From: Ananas comosus
Lineage: Eukaryota; Streptophyta; Magnoliopsida; Poales; Bromeliaceae
Length of the DNA: 64,000 nt
Assembly (NCBI RefSeq): GCF_001540865.1
Contig: NC_033623.1
Location: 4,651,833-4,715,832, forward strand
Direction of reading: 5' to 3'
The number at the start of each line of letters is the position of its first letter. Positions within the stretch are counted from its first letter, which is position 1. Position numbers and translations under genes: made by a program. Shown in pieces: positions 1 through 11,276 of the stretch. Below the pieces are notes generated by a model. It was given only the letters and a program-made list of their open reading frames with translations, made no database searches and was not told where the DNA came from.

Positions 1-660
1 GAGCATCATTCACTATTCATAGGATTATGCGGCATAGTAAGCATATTTTCCTATTACATCAGTGTACACGCTTTCAAAGATACATATGCCTATCTATCTT
101 ATCTATTGTTTGTTCGCCTTTGTGCCCACTTGGACCCTTAGTGGGAAAAAAAGAAAAAATCGCAGAGTCGCCGGCCGAGCGCCACTGGGAACTATGAAAA
201 TAGATTCTCAACCACTCTATTTCCAGTGTAGGTTTCAGGTGGCAGGAGACGGCGGCAAGGGCGTCGCGCCAGACCAAGTGAGACCGTGGTAGTTAGTAGG
301 CTTTCATTTTTTGCATTAGTCACGTTATGTATAGAGAGAGATTATGTAAGGGTGAAGAATTCTTGGACGAGCTATTGTATTTTGGACAACATGATGTAAA
401 GAATGTTAACTATGTATAGTTAGTAAAGTATCTCTTTATTTCACTCGATCAGTCTTGTGATTACTTGCTCTTCACTTGTGATTGGCAACGAGAGTTTGTG
501 TCCCATCGTGAAACATGTGTATTTATAATTTAAATTCTGGAAATTTCTTGTCACATTGCTGTTGTACCTTGCCGACAGGGGAGGTGCTGTCCGTTCGCGG
601 TCCGTCGCGCGGCCTCCGAGTCGTGCCCAAATTCGGCTTTGTTGTCGGGCTGGGAGTTGA
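1..660 (+). mobile_element. 5' LTR of gypsy element A (3' part only, cut by window edge)
   Basis: No coding potential is seen. The stretch directly precedes a primer-binding-site-like sequence and a gypsy gag, so by position it is the end of a 5' LTR. It contains the box CCACTGGGAACTATG at 182-196, which recurs in every long LTR of this window about 430-530 nt before the LTR end. Its last 100 bases resemble the end of the solo LTR at 9032-12184 (shared blocks such as GTCCGTTCG and CCAAATT), but the usual GGGGCGTGACA terminus is not recognisable, so the exact end is uncertain by some 10-15 nt. Confidence 0.6.
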
Positions 661-670
661 AAGTCTTTTG

Positions 671-680
671 TGGTATAGAC
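671..680 (+). other. Degenerate primer binding site of element A
   Basis: The sequence TGGTATAGAC resembles the initiator-tRNA-Met primer site TGGTATCAGAGCC found intact at 23855, 33369 and (minus strand) 40276-40288. It lies at the expected place between LTR and leader. The match is imperfect, so priming ability is doubtful. Confidence 0.5.
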
Positions 681-1025
681 ATAAGAGAATTAAAGAAGAA
701 GAGTTTCGGAATGAGAGGAACCCTAGGTTGGCAAGCCTTAAGGTTATAGGTGCGTGAGCGGAACGTGAACCTATAGCGATGGCGGAAGTTAATCCGATTG
801 GGTCGAAGTTGGTATAGGTCTCTAGTTGTGATTAGAGACGGATTCGAGCGGTATGAGTTCTTGACTTGAGGTGGTTGTGTCGGCGGCCGACGACATGATG
901 CCAAGAGCCTAGGACGAGTACGCTTGTGTGCCTCCGTCCGATTATGTTGTTGAGTCGTCGTGTGTCGTGATTCCGACGAGGAAGTTGGTTAAAGTGATTA
1001 ACCAAGTGGTTGCGTTTTAGGAGCT
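681..1025 (+). other. Untranslated leader of element A with a GC palindrome
   Basis: This is the spacer between primer site and gag start. Blocks are shared with the leader of element B on the minus strand (15127-15430), including 'GGCAAGCCTTAAGG' versus 'GGCAAACCTTAAGG'. A 13-nt palindrome GTCGGCGGCCGAC occupies 879-891 and is followed by GACATGATG. The same arrangement is present in the B leader at 15237-15250. No ORF of note is present. Confidence 0.55.
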
Positions 1026-4000
1026 ATGGCACCGAAGAGACGCCCAAGTACGAGATCCACTCCAGTACCGCCACCCGAGGTGCCCGAGCAGACGGAGCCG
1101 AGCATGATGGATCGGCTGCAGGCGCAAGTGACCGCGTTGACTAATGTGGTGCAGCACCAGGAGACCCGATTTGAGAGGCTCCAGGAGCTTATGGAGCGGC
1201 AGCTCGCGGCAGCGCCCGCGACAGTGGCTGAGGGCGGTGGTCCGCCCGCGCCCTCGACCCGTGTACCCGAGGTGGCGGAGGGTAAGGGTATAGCGGCGGT
1301 TCCAGTGACGGCACGCCCACCGCCAGCGATCGCACCACAGGCGGCATCGGGATCGGCTACCCCCGATGTGTCGGCCGAAGAGGTGGAAGGAGAGCGCGCG
1401 TTGGCGGCTCTAATCAAATTCAACAAGTTCCATCCGCCAACTTTCGAGGGCGAGAAGGTGGAACCGGAGATGGTCGAGTCTTGGATTGACTCGATGGAAA
1501 CCCTCTTCGATGATTTGCGTACCTTGGAGAGGGATAAGGTCTACCTCGCCACCCATTGCCTGGAGAAGGCGGCGAAGGTTTGGTGGAAGCGCGTTAAGCG
1601 GGATCGACTTCCCGGCCTTCCGCCGATGTTATGGGAGGAATTCAAGCGGGAGATGTTCGCCAATTATTTTACCGATACATTGAAGCGGAAGCTCAAGGAG
1701 AAGTTCTGCAAGCTAGAGCAAGGGGACCGCTCGGTGGCGTAGTATGAACAGGAATTCTCCCATATTATCGATTGCGTCCCGGATGTTGTCAAGGATGACC
1801 GGGACCGGGCCGAGTGGTTCTTGCGAGGACTTCGGCCGGGAATCTACAAGGCCGTGCAAATACTTAAGCTCACGACCTTTGCTGAGGTCTTTGATCGAGC
1901 GCTATGGGCGGAGCACGGAGACGCCCACGTTCGGGAGAAGCGTGAGCTTTTGGCGGAGTCCAAGGATAAGGGCAAGAAGCGCCAAGGCGGCGGTAGTTCG
2001 GGTGGTCAGACACGTTACAAGAAACCCCCGAAGTATCCGCGCATTCAACAGAAAGGCGGTGGAGCGCGGCGATGCATTGTATGCGGCGGAGACCACCCGG
2101 TCTCGCGCTGTGAACAAGGCGGGGGCAAGTGCTACAAATGTGGGCAGCCGGGACACTTCATTCGAGATTGCCCGGGAGGAGGAGCCTCACCTGCCCCTTC
2201 AATTGCATCGGCGCCGGCGATTCCGGCTCACTATGGAGGAGCTCCACCGACGGCCGCGTCGATTGGACCCGCGATGATGTCGCGTCAACCTGAGGTGGCG
2301 CGATCGGCCCCAAGCGGACGGGTGTTCGCCGCTCAGGTCCAAGCTGAGGAACCTGCAGAGGCGGAGGAGCATCGCCTTGTGGCAGGTATGGTTTTAATTA
2401 ACGAAGTTCGCTCCAGGGCTTTATTTGATACAGGAGCCACGCATTCATTCATAAGTAGATCATTCGCACGCATGCATGGCATACATATAGAAGCGAGTGA
2501 CAAGTGGCGAGTAGAGGGCCCTGGGTCGACATTTAATACCTACTCGGAGTGCGCCTCGTGCCCGGTGCAAATAGGCGAATGGATTATGCCAATCCGGACG
2601 TTGGAGCTCACGAAACTAGAGGCGTACGATGTCATATTGGGCATAGACTGGCTTTCGAAGTATCATGCAACGATCGACTGCAAGAGCAGGGTGATCACCT
2701 TCCGTGAGCCAGGACAAGAGGAATTCACCTACCGGGCTTGTCAGAGCTCGTGCTTCGTCGCGACGGTGTCGGCGACAAGAGCAAGAAAGTTGGTAAGCAA
2801 CGGTTGTGCGGCGTTCTTGGCGACCGTTGTAGAGGTGGATCGAGCCGTTCCAACATTAGAGGAGTTATCGGTGGTGCGGGAGTTCCCAGACGTGTTTCCT
2901 ACGGAGTTGCCAGGGATACCGCCAGATCGGGAGATCGAGTTCGTCATAGACTTGATTCCCGGCACCGCACCGATCTCGAAGGCTCCGTACCGCATGGCGC
3001 TGGCGAAATTGAAGGAGTTGAGGAGTCAACTGCAAGACCTCCTCGACAAGCAATTTATCCGGCCAAGTATATCACCGTGGGGAGCCCCGGTGTTGTTTGT
3101 ACGAAAGAAGGACGGATCGTTTCGACTCTGCGTGGACTACCGAGAATTGAACAGAGTCACGATCAAGAATAAGTACCCACTACCCCGAATCGATGACTTG
3201 TTCGATCAGTTGCAAGGGTCGTGTGTGTACTCGAAGATAGATTTGCAATCCGGCTACCACCAATTGAAGATCAAGCCGGAGGATGTGCAGAAAACTGCGT
3301 TTCGTACGTGGTATGGACATTACGAATTCACGGTCATGCCATTTGGGCTCACAAATGCCCCCGCGGCATTTATGGATTTAATGAACCGTGTCTTCAGGAA
3401 GTTCTTGGATCGATTTGTCGTGGTCTTTATAGACGACATATTGGTCTATTCTTGTAGCGACGAGGAACATGCTGAGCATTTGAGGATAGTACTTCAAGTC
3501 CTTTGGGAGGAGAAGCTATATGCTAAGCTGAAGAAGTGTGACTTCTGGCTCCGCGAGGTCGCCTTCTTGGGGCATGTGATCTCCACGGGTGGAGTTTCTG
3601 TAGACCCGAGGAAAGTTGAGGCAATCAAGGATTGGCCGCGCCCGACGAATGTCACGGAGGTTCGAAGATTCGTGGGCTTAGCGGGCTACTATAGGCGGTT
3701 TGTGGAAGGCTTTTCAAAGATAGTAATTCGACTTACTCGTCTGACCCAGAAAGGCACCAAGTTCGTTTGGAGCGAAGAATGCGACCGGAGTTTCAAAGAG
3801 TTGAAGCAAAGATTGACTTCGACTCCGGTGCTCGCTCTGCCGGTGCAGGGCGAAAACTTCGTGGTCTACACTGATGCCTCCTATCTTGGGTTGGGGTGTG
3901 TATTGATGCAAAGCGGGAAGGTGATTGCTTACGCCTCCCGTCAACTGAAGAGCTACGAGAAGAACTACCCCATCCATGATTTGGAGCTAGCGGCGGTGAT

Positions 4001-5471
4001 ATTCACCTTAAAGCTGTGGAGGCACTATTTATATGGTGCCCACTGTGAGATCTATACCGACCACAAGAGCTTAAAGTACTTGTTTACTCAGAAGGAGCTC
4101 AATATGCGTCAGCGGCGGTGGTTGGAGCTGTTAAAGGATTATGATGTCGATATCCTCTACCACCCCGGGAAGGCAAATGTGGTCGCGGACGCACTAAGTA
4201 GGAAGTCGGCGAAAAACCTCGCATTTGATGTTACCCAGCAAACACCTCTGTGGCTGGATATGGAGCGATTGGACCTTGAAGTGGTCGCTCCCGAGGTCCC
4301 GACCCAGCTAATGGCACTCGTTGTCCAACCGACCTTGTTGGAGAGGATTAAAGATCTGCAACCCGCAGACCCAGAGCTCCAAAAGGTGCGGCGAAACATC
4401 GAGGAAGGGCGTGGCGGCGATTTCAGTATAAACGCCGATGGTGCGCTTCGGTTTAGAAACCGATGGTGTGTGCCGAAAGATGGAGAGCTTCGCGAATTGA
4501 TTCTACAAGAAGCACACAGATCTCCGTATGCTGATCACCCGGGCGGCACCAAAATGTATCGAGGATTGAAAATGCATTATTGGTGGCCGGGAATGAAGGG
4601 TGATATTGGGCGCTTTGTGGCGAAGTGCTTAACGTGCCAACAAGTGAAAGCAGAGCGTCGATTTCCAGCGGGAAAGCTTCAAAGCCTACCAATCCCCGTT
4701 TGGAAATGGGAGGATATATCGATGGACTTCGTGGTCGGCTTGCCTCGCTCAACGGGCGGCCACGATGCAATCTGGGTAATTGTGGACCGATTAACTAAGT
4801 CGGCTCATTTCTTGCCGATCCACACCACGTGGTCAGGTGACAAGTTAGCGCAGGTATATCTCGACGAGATAGTGAGACTGCATGGGGTGCCGAAATCGAT
4901 CGTGTCGGATCGTGACCCCCGGTTCACTTCACACTTTTGGAAAAGCCTGCAAGGAGCCCTTGGCACGCGGCTCGATTTTAGCACCGCATTTCATCCCCAG
5001 ACCGATGGGCAAACAGAGAGAACAATTCAAACTCTGGAGGATATGTTGCGAGCGTGTGTCATTGACTATAAGGGAAGTTGGTGTGACCACCTACCTATGG
5101 CCGAGTTCGCCTACAACAACAGTTATCATGCTAGTGTGGAGATGGCACCGTTCGAGGCTCTCTATGGGCGGACGTGTCGATCTCCTATACACTGGAGCGA
5201 TGTTGGCGAGCGTGCGGAGTTCGGCCCGGATGTGTTGCGAGAAGCGGAGGAGAAAGTCCGCCTTGCTCGCAAGAGATTGCTCACGGCCCAGTCAAGACAG
5301 CAAAGTTATGCGAATAAGCGCCGTCGAGATATAGAATTCGCACTGGGTGACCGCGTATTCTTGAAGGTTTCACCCATGCGGGGTGTGAAGCGATTTGGGG
5401 TGCGGGGAAAGCTAAGTCCCCGATATATTGGACCATATGAGATATTAGAGCGAGTCGGCACGGTGGCCTAG
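1026..5471 (+). pseudogene. Gag-pro-pol polyprotein of Ty3/gypsy element A, one internal stop, 3' truncated
   Basis: The reading frame starts at ATG 1026 and stays open to 5471 except for one in-frame TAG at 1740-1742 in gag. Related gags in this window have an Ala or Glu codon there. Domains in order: gag (ALIKFNKFHPPTFEG, WIDSMETLF); CCHC zinc knuckle [14 protein letters not shown] at 2130-2171; aspartic protease with FDTGAT at 2424-2441; reverse transcriptase with FIDD at 3426-3437; RNase H near 3865-4190; integrase with a zinc-binding region near 4530-4650 and a DDE core ([25 protein letters not shown]). In related elements the protein continues through the IFHVS..LRKY segment to a C-terminal chromodomain-like WELE...RYPHLF tail. 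Here it breaks off after ERVGTVA and foreign LTR sequence follows. Gag, protease, RT, RNase H and integrase in one frame, long LTRs and the tail seen in relatives point to a Del/Tekay-type chromovirus. The stop and lost C-terminus make it defective as drawn. Confidence 0.9.
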
Positions 5472-6813
5472 AGAGGCTTGGGGACTTAGACTATTTGAGA
5501 ATTAGGCCGATGTCATAAAGAGACATTGGGCCCGGGCTATAGTGAACATTGGTATTAATGTCTTAATTGGAACATAGAATATGAATTGGGCTTGATTAGT
5601 TGTGATGCTTAAGTGTCATAAAGAGGCACTAAGCCAATGGGTGTTAGGTTATCACATTGTGACAAAGAGCTAGACCGTTGGGTTACTAGTAGCTATTGCC
5701 ATGTTTGAGACATGAGGGTTGGATATTTGAGCCTTTGACTACGCTTGCTTGCCATTTGTGCTTATTCGCATATGCTTGTGAGGGTCGCTCTCTACAAGCC
5801 GGCACTCCGGAGTTAGCCTACGCGACTTATGTTCGCTCGTGCGGTATTGAGAAGCCTACGGGGTCGAGTGGGACAGACACATTCCGAGAGCAGGAATGTT
5901 GGGCTACCACAGGCACTTAGGCGGCACAAGCTGGACTATCTTGAGTAGGTCCTTAATTGGAAATGGAAATCGACACCGCGTTGAGTGGGTTTTAATCACT
6001 ACTAGATGGAGAGTAGTAGTTGGATTACTTGGACTTGCTTCTAGCATAGTTTTGGACACTTGAGTATACATATATACATGTAGTATGCTAGGAGATGTTG
6101 CTTATTGCATTCATATAAATATTATTGCCATGATAAAGCATGATCTTCATAACTTCATAAAGTAAACCGTGACATATACCTGTGGCCATGTAGAGACATA
6201 TTGTTTATGACAAGTAAAGGTGCATCATATTAACACCATGTTTAATTGCAATGTAGTATCTTAGCTTTTAATTATGCTTTCATAAATGCAATTTATTCAT
6301 TATTATTACTCTCTTTTTAGACTTACCATTTCTTTGGGGCCTAGTGGTGCATTGAGCTGAGGTCAGTAATTGTCCACTGGGAACTATAAATTATAGTTCT
6401 CACGCCCTCTATTTTATGTCTTCCTTCAGAGCCTTCCACGCCGGGAGAGGCTAGGGACCGAAGGAAGGGCGTTGCTTCAAGCTAGCTCTTCGGCGAGTGA
6501 CGAGTTGATAGGTGGTCTACCTCTCGATGATTTTATTTTGGAGAGGTTGAGAGCTGTACCAGTGTATTAGAGACCACCCTTTTGTGTACCATTTTGGACT
6601 GATATTGTATAACTTTATGTTTCACTCTCATTGCTTTAGTATTTTTCTTTTACCTTGTTATAGATGATAGATCTATTTGTACTCTGATATCTCTAGATGT
6701 TCATTATCTTTGGTTTATATTTTCGTTGTTGATATAGACGCCTTATATGTGTTGACATATGGCGGGTCTAGGCACGCTACTGGGAGGGCCCCTACCAGTC
6801 CCGGGGCGTGACA
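5472..6813 (+). mobile_element. LTR fragment of the element-C family, 5' truncated
   Basis: Non-coding. The sequence matches, in reverse, the left half of the 5' LTR of element C (40297 to about 41725). Shared blocks include the 'CGCTCGTGCGGTATTGAGAAGCC' type segment near 5830, the box CCACTGGGAACTATAAATTA near 6375, and the terminal part ending GTCCCGGGGCGTGACA at 6813. It therefore runs to a true LTR end on the right but has lost its 5' part on the left, where it abuts element A pol without any gap mark. Confidence 0.75.
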
Positions 6814-7204
6814 TCGGGGACCAGTCTCCCCGACTTGGGACCGGTCCCAGAGAGTTCTCCCCGCAGCTGCGCAGGGCTCCCGCGATGCAATTGGTCTCTC
6901 CCAGGGGGACCGATCTCTCTCCGCAGGGACCGATTTCCGAGAGCTGATTTTCTGGGACTTAGCCGATTTTCGGCCTTTTTCATTTCTCACGCGTTCGGGG
7001 ACTGATCTCTCCCACCAGGGACCGGTCCCCAAGAGCACAAAAACTACAGTTTGCAGATTTTTTATTCTCTAGCTCTCTAAAATCTCCCACAATGCACCTT
7101 TGATCATTTTAACACCTTCGAACTTTCCAAAATGTACCATCCTCGCACTTTGGTCAATTTGAATAAAGTTCGATATTTATTTTCCGAATTTTCAGTATAT
7201 TACA
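6814..7204 (-). mobile_element. 3' LTR of element B, 5' portion only
   Basis: Closely similar to 17667-18071 of the 5' LTR, ending TATTACA on the + strand (minus-strand start TGTAATATACTG). It includes seven ACCGGT-type sites (6820-7026), but only two keep the perfect core; the others read ACCAGT, ATTGGT, ACCGAT or ACTGAT. The changes are mostly C-to-T or G-to-A. The remaining ~2.2 kb of the LTR are absent. Confidence 0.8.
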
Positions 7205-7221
7205 TTCTCCACCCCTTAAAA
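7205..7221 (-). other. Polypurine tract of element B
   Basis: On the minus strand this reads TTTTAAGGGGTGGAGAA and ends exactly where the 3' LTR begins (TGTAATATAC). That is the position and composition of the plus-strand priming site of LTR retrotransposons. Confidence 0.75.
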
Positions 7222-7249
7222 TAATTTCGTCCGCGAAATTACGCATACC

Positions 7250-9031
7250 TTAACTCGTCGACTCAAATAGATGCGGATACTCTCTCTGCATGGTCTCCTC
7301 GAGCTCCCAAGTGGCTTCTCGCACCGCATGGTTGCTCTATTGGACCTTTATATATGGAATTTTGCGACTCTGCAACTTCCTTTCTTCTCGATCGAGGATG
7401 CACACCGGGTACTCCTCATAAGACATATCCTCACGTAACTCCACGGGCTCGTATTCCAATACATGTGTCGAGTTGTGAATATACTTTCGGAGATTTGACA
7501 CATGAAAAATATTGTGAACTCCCGCGAGTCTCGGTGGTAGTGCGAGCTTGTACGCTACCGCACCCACATGCTCCAATATCTCAAATGGTCCGACATAACG
7601 GGGGCTTAACTTCCCACGGACCCCAAAACGTTTCATTCCGTGCATCGGCGACACCCTTAAGAATACGCGATCTCCAACCGCGAACTCTAAGTCTTTCCTC
7701 CGCTTGTCGGCATAACTCTTTTGTCGAGATTGTGCCGTCGGCAACCGTTGACCGGCAAGGCGAACTTTCTCCTCCGCCTCCCGCACTATATCCGGGCCAA
7801 GAGCCGTTCTCTCGCCCACGTCGCTCCAATGGATAGGAGAACGACACTTTCGACCATATAGTGTCTCAAATGGCGCTATCGCTATGCTCTCTTGATAACT
7901 GTTATTATATGCGAACTCTGCCATTAGCAAGAAATCATACCATCCTCTTTTGTAATCTAGTACACACGCTCGAAGCAAGTCCTCGAGGATCTGTATTGTC
8001 CACTCCGACTGTCCATCACTCTGAGGATGAAACGCCGTGCTAAAGTCAAGCCGTGTGCCTAGCGCGTCTTGCAAGCTCTTCCAAAAGTAGGATGTGAACC
8101 TGGGGTCTCGATCCGATACAATTGATACCGGAACCCCATGAAGTCTCACAACCTCGTCGAGATAAACTTGAGCTAACTTGTCTCCCAACCACGTAGTATG
8201 TATCGGCAAGAAGTGTGCCGACTTTGTCAATCGATCCACTATCACCCATATCGCATCGTGTTCGCCTTGTGATCGAGGCAAACCGGTAACAAAGTCCATC
8301 GCTATATCTTCCTATTTCCAAACGGGTATAGATAAACTTTGTAGCTTTCCCGCCGGAAATCGGCGCTCTACTTTTACCTGTTGACATGTTAGACATTGCG
8401 CCACGAACTCCCCAATACCTCTTTTCATACCCGGCCACCAATAATGCTCTTTCAAGTCCTTGTACATTTTAGTGCCGTTCGGGTGTATACTATGAGGGGA
8501 TTAGTGCGCCTCTTGCATGATCGCCCTTCGTAACCCATCATCTTTAGGCACACACCATCGATTTCAAAATCAAAGTGCGCCGTCGGCTCCAATGCCAAAA
8601 TCCTCGGCACTACCGTTCTCAACTTCACCTCGTATCATTTGAAGATAAGGATCCGAAGCTTGAAGGTCTTTGATTCTTTCCAATAGGGTCGGTTGCACAA
8701 CTAATGCGGCAAGTGTAGCCGGCACTCCCGACGCTACCACTTCCAACCCAAGCCTTTGCATCTCCTTCTGCAATAGCGGTTGAGGCGTAATCACCATCGC
8801 TAGGTTACCCGCCGATTTTCTACTTAGAGCATCGGCCATGACATTGGCTTTCCCGGGGTGGTATAGTATAGTGACATCATAGTCCTTTAGCAACTCCAAC
8901 CACCGCCGCTGCCGCATGTTCAATTCCTTCTGGGTGAACAAGTACTTGAGACTTTTATGATCCGTGTAGACCTCACAATGCTCACCATACAAGTAATGCC
9001 TCCAAAGCTTTAGCGCGAAGATTACCGCGGC
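7250..9031 (-). pseudogene. Element B pol, C-terminal half (RNase H end, integrase, chromodomain-like tail)
   Basis: On the minus strand, the segment 8992-8570 encodes the end of RNase H and the connection domain ([35 protein letters not shown]). After a disrupted stretch comes integrase, open from 8299 to 7337 ([42 protein letters not shown]). The tail continues past a stop to ATWELEETMQREYPHLF and ends with TAA at 7250-7252. Damage seen: loss of frame near 8565, a TAA near 8503, and two Trp codons changed to TAG, one just before the integrase core (near 8313) and one in the tail (near 7337). The protein would have cut and joined retrotransposon DNA; it cannot do so now. Confidence 0.85.
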
Positions 9032-9208
9032 TGTAACAATGTGAATCCTCGAAGTCCGAGGGTTGCACTTCGACCGAGATCGACTATTGGTTGAGTTGAT
9101 AAGCTTTGGAAAAGCTTAGGATGCACGAGAATCGAGAAGTGCATTAGAATGGAGTCCGCGAGAGCAAATAATGCAAATAGTATTTTTGGGCTGAAGTTGC
9201 TCTCGGGG

Positions 9209-9483
9209 ACCGGTCTCTGGAGGAGAGAGACCGGTCCCATCAGCCGAAGGCTGTGGGGTTGCTGATGCAAACGGTCCCTGGTAGAGGAGGGACCGGTCCC
9301 AGCCTGCGACATCAGTGAGAAGAGCTGAAAATCGGCTAAGTCCCGAAAGTATAGCTCTCAGGAACCGGTCTCTCTAAGAGGAACCGGTCTCCCGAGGACC
9401 GGTCTCTCAGGGAGGGACCGGTTCCCGAACGCGTGTCCGCGGGGGAAGGCCCCGGGGACCGGTCCCAGGTCGGGGAGACCGGT
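9209..9483 (+). repeat. ACCGGT array in LTR D (9 perfect, 1 variant)
   Basis: Nine ACCGGT palindromes, mostly inside GGGACCGGTCTC or GGGACCGGTCCC, plus one AACGGT variant. The array begins about 180 nt from the LTR start. Short ORFs running through it are produced by the repeat and are not taken as genes. Confidence 0.85.
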
Positions 9484-9584
9484 CCCTCCGCGCACAGAAC
9501 GCCCAGTAAGGGCTGTGTAAGAGACGAAAAGTTGGGGGGCCTTTGGGGATATTGTTACAATATGTGAGAGGGTATTAGAGAGGG

Positions 9585-9590
<6 letters not shown>

Positions 9591-9618
<28 letters not shown>
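9591..9618 (+). repeat. (CT)n microsatellite in LTR D
   Basis: About 14 uninterrupted CT units, followed by a pyrimidine-rich and then a purine-rich (GAAAGGAGAA-like) stretch up to about 9760. Confidence 0.95.
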
Positions 9619-9624
<6 letters not shown>

Positions 9625-10915
9625 CCTCAGCCACTTTCTCTCTCCCTCTCTCTTATCGTGCGAAGGAGGAAAGGAAGAAAGGAAAGAAAAGAGAAAGGAG
9701 AAGAGAAGAAGAAAATGAGAAAGGAAAGGAAAGGAAGGAGAGGACCAAGGAGGAGATCCTCTTCCTCATCTTCATCTTCATCTTCTTCTCATTTTGGAGC
9801 TCTCTCAAGAGATAAGTTTCATGGCTTCTTGTAATAGTTCCTTGTAGATGGGTTTATAAACCCTAGAAATGGATTTAGAGGAAACCCTAGCATGCCTCTA
9901 AGATGATTTCACCCTATTTCATGGATCGATTTGGTGGATTTGGCAATAATGGCATCTAGGGCATCAAAGTGGGGTTTTTGTAAATAGAGGAGATTGATCT
10001 CATTTGACCCCTTGTTAACCTAATTGGTAGGTAACGAAACGCGTTGGCGAAGTCGGTTCGGCAATCCGACGAGTCGTCGCGAAGATATTGAAGAATCGGG
10101 CGCTCGGAGCCTCGTTCCGCCTGGGAGGCCGAGGCGGCGTCCACAAATTGTGAGAGTGGGTCCCGAGCACTGTAGCGGCAAGGCGAAGGTCGCTGATGTT
10201 CGAAACGGCGAAGCGGCGCGCTCTTGGGAAGCAACTGTGAGATCGGGCCCAAGCGGGTGCCGAGTGCCGCGGGAGGCCGATTGCAAGTGTCGACAAGCAA
10301 TCGAAAAAGCTAACTAAGGTGGGTTGTGCTTACCGAAGCGACTAGGTCGCCCTTTATGTCTTAGCAAGGTAATCACCTGTTGATGCATGTGCGGTAGACA
10401 TGAGTAAAGTAAGAATGCATATTAGATAAGATGCATGGAGTAAATGTTAAGTAACGTAAAGAACGCATGCTAGCAATAATGCTAAGTAGGATGCATGAGG
10501 CATGAAGAGGCATAGAGTAAATGCTAAGTGAGAAGCATGAGGTAATAACTCTAGAGTGGATTGGACAACTAGGTTGTCAGATAGATTGAGTGGCATCTAA
10601 CCTAGTGTTAGTGAACCTAGAGTCGAACAATCTGGGTGTGTGGCATTGAACCTAGTGATAGTAAACCTAGGTCGAACTAGTAAACCTAGAAATGGACATC
10701 TAGGCAAAGAGGACAAGAACCTAGCAAGTGTACCTAGGTTAAGTGACATGGACATAGAACCTAGAGTCTTGGAACCTAGGTTGATGAGTATAGTGGTATA
10801 GCCACTAGGATGAGCTAGGTCGACAGTATAGGGTTGGCTATGAACCCTCGACCTGTGGTAAGTGGATTCCGGAATCCCAGGACTTATGATGTCCCTGGTA
10901 CAGGCTAGGGCGTTC

Positions 10916-11276
10916 GTGCGACGATTTCGCCGCCGAGCTTGGTACCGTGGGTAGATTGGGGGCGATCACATGGAGATCACCGCCCGGGGCTTGAACCATT
11001 GTGCTGGCGTTTGTGCGACGATTTCGCCGCCAGAGTGGTTAAGCCATTTGAGGATCAGACCGCCAGAGTAGACTGAATCCATGCTGGGTAAGTACGATGC
11101 GGGTGCCTCCAGGTGACTGAGTCTGACATGATCGTTGTTGGGTGTGGTGCGACCCGTTCGCCGCCAGACGGTATGTCATGTCTCGAGCTCACGCTGGGTA
11201 AGTGCAACGCGATCGCCACCGATGGTCAAGTCTTGTGACTCGAGCCGTGTTCAGCGTGTGCGACGATTTCGCCGCT
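10916..11276 (+). repeat. Spaced GTGCGACGATTTCGCCGCC repeats in LTR D
   Basis: The motif is perfect at 10916-10934 and 11013-11031, nearly perfect at 11258-11276, with weaker copies near 11146 (GTGCGACCCGTTCGCCGCC) and 11202 (GTGCAACGCGATCGCCACC). Spacings are roughly 55-100 nt. This looks like a degenerate tandem array inside the LTR. Function unknown. Confidence 0.75.

Noticed and set aside
1744..2277. Alternative-frame ORF inside element A gag after the TAG
   Set aside because: It is Arg-rich with no motif. The true gag frame with zinc knuckle and protease runs in frame with ATG 1026.
10916..11276. CRISPR-like array in LTR D
   Set aside because: The repeats are degenerate, irregularly spaced and inside a plant LTR. 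No CRISPR is expected in this genome.
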